Positions 32,737 through 32,981 of a stretch of DNA of 32,981 nucleotides are shown piece after piece (within the stretch, counting starts at the first letter, position 1; each line of letters begins with the position of its first letter). This DNA is from Spirochaetota bacterium. Lineage in GTDB: Bacteria; Spirochaetota; Spirochaetia; SPDA01; JAJSAL01. Where the stretch lies: the NCBI GenBank assembly GCA_024274705.1, contig JAJSAL010000136.1, positions 1 through 32,981 of the forward strand, in the 5' to 3' direction. The notes under the pieces were generated by a model. The model was not told the origin of the DNA. It worked only from the letters and a program-made list of their open reading frames with translations, and did not search any database. The translations under genes were made by a program, and so were the position numbers.

Positions 32737-32981
32737 TTGACCGGCCTTTTTGCTACACTGCTTGTGGAGGCTACTTTGCGTTGAGCTGCCCCCTCGGCTG
32801 TGCTGCTTAGCAAAGTTGACCGGCCTTTTTACCCATACATTCTGTGGAGGCAAGGAGGCGTTGAGCTGCCCCCTCGGCTGTGCTGCTTAGCAAAGTTGAC
32901 CGGCCTTTTTACCCATACATTCTGTGGAGGCAAGGAGGCGTTGAGCTGCCCCCACGGTTCCATCTGCTTAGCATCCTTGAC
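32737..32981. repeat. Tandem array of 79-81-nt repeats running off the window
   Basis: Three units of 79, 80 and 81 nt (starting 32737, 32816 and 32896) plus TTGAC of a fourth at 32977. Each begins TTGACCGGCCTTTTT, has GTGGAGGC near the middle, GTTGAGCTGCCCCC after it and CTGCTTAGCA near the end. Units 2 and 3 are identical over their first 58 bases; unit 1 differs mainly between bases 16 and 44, where it matches the unit at 19203. The array begins 9 bp after the phosphatase stop codon. There are no spacers and no gene. Confidence 0.85.

Noticed and set aside
32737-32981. Possible CRISPR array
   Set aside because: The units are contiguous tandem copies of about 80 nt with no unique spacers and no cas genes.

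Overview
The window looks like chromosomal DNA from a spirochaete, most likely a free-living relative of Treponema/Spirochaeta. The pointers are a UPF0164-type outer-membrane barrel protein (a Treponema family), a large lipoprotein with a loose lipobox, a very large sensor-type SpoIIE phosphatase, a TrpR-type repressor and moderate GC. This assignment is inference from gene content; no rRNA or tRNA gene is present.

Layout. 1-1152 (minus): a polytopic membrane protein running off the left edge and a small gene overlapping its start. 1339-2904 (plus): a class III nucleotidyl cyclase, convergent with a minus-strand run of a PilZ protein, two small unknown proteins, a P-loop kinase and a UbiB/ABC1 kinase-like protein (2901-6074). 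6273-7415: a KamA-family radical SAM enzyme with its own promoter. 7472-10044: a rhomboid protease / UroD-like protein / methyltransferase operon. 10091-10807: an RluA-type pseudouridine synthase.

10809-16842 is the most unusual region: about 6 kb bounded by two 41-bp direct repeats that copy the 3' end of a LOG-family gene. It holds a sugar-ABC-type gene set (periplasmic binding protein, single-domain ATPase, permease with an internal TAG). It also holds a 940-residue protein in which an RbsC-like ABC permease is fused to PAS, histidine kinase, receiver and LuxR-type DNA-binding domains. The permease part of the fusion keeps its membrane core but has lost the cytoplasmic loop motif that normally docks the ATPase, so I read it as a permease turned into a ligand sensor that regulates the adjoining transporter genes.

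16807-19125 (minus): the LOG protein, a DUF2007-like protein, a secreted small protein, a deletion remnant of a COG3910-type ATPase, a PPC/DUF296 protein and a parvulin. 19203-19626: a 79-nt repeat unit whose downstream border supplies the -35 box of a trpR gene. 19797-22778: an error-prone-type DNA polymerase III alpha subunit with a degenerate PHP domain. 22837-24902: a two-TM unknown protein and the UPF0164 barrel. 25073-32727: a lipoprotein with TPRs overlapping a beta-propeller/HAMP/SpoIIE phosphatase gene that is split by an in-frame TAG. 32737-32981: a tandem array of the same ~80-nt repeat, running off the right edge.

Other themes: several genes (kamA-like, trpR, UPF0164 and the gene at 22837) have good -35/-10 boxes only 6-12 nt from the start codon and no Shine-Dalgarno sequence, suggesting leaderless or near-leaderless mRNAs. 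Two long genes carry in-frame TAG codons although TAG is an ordinary terminator elsewhere in the window.
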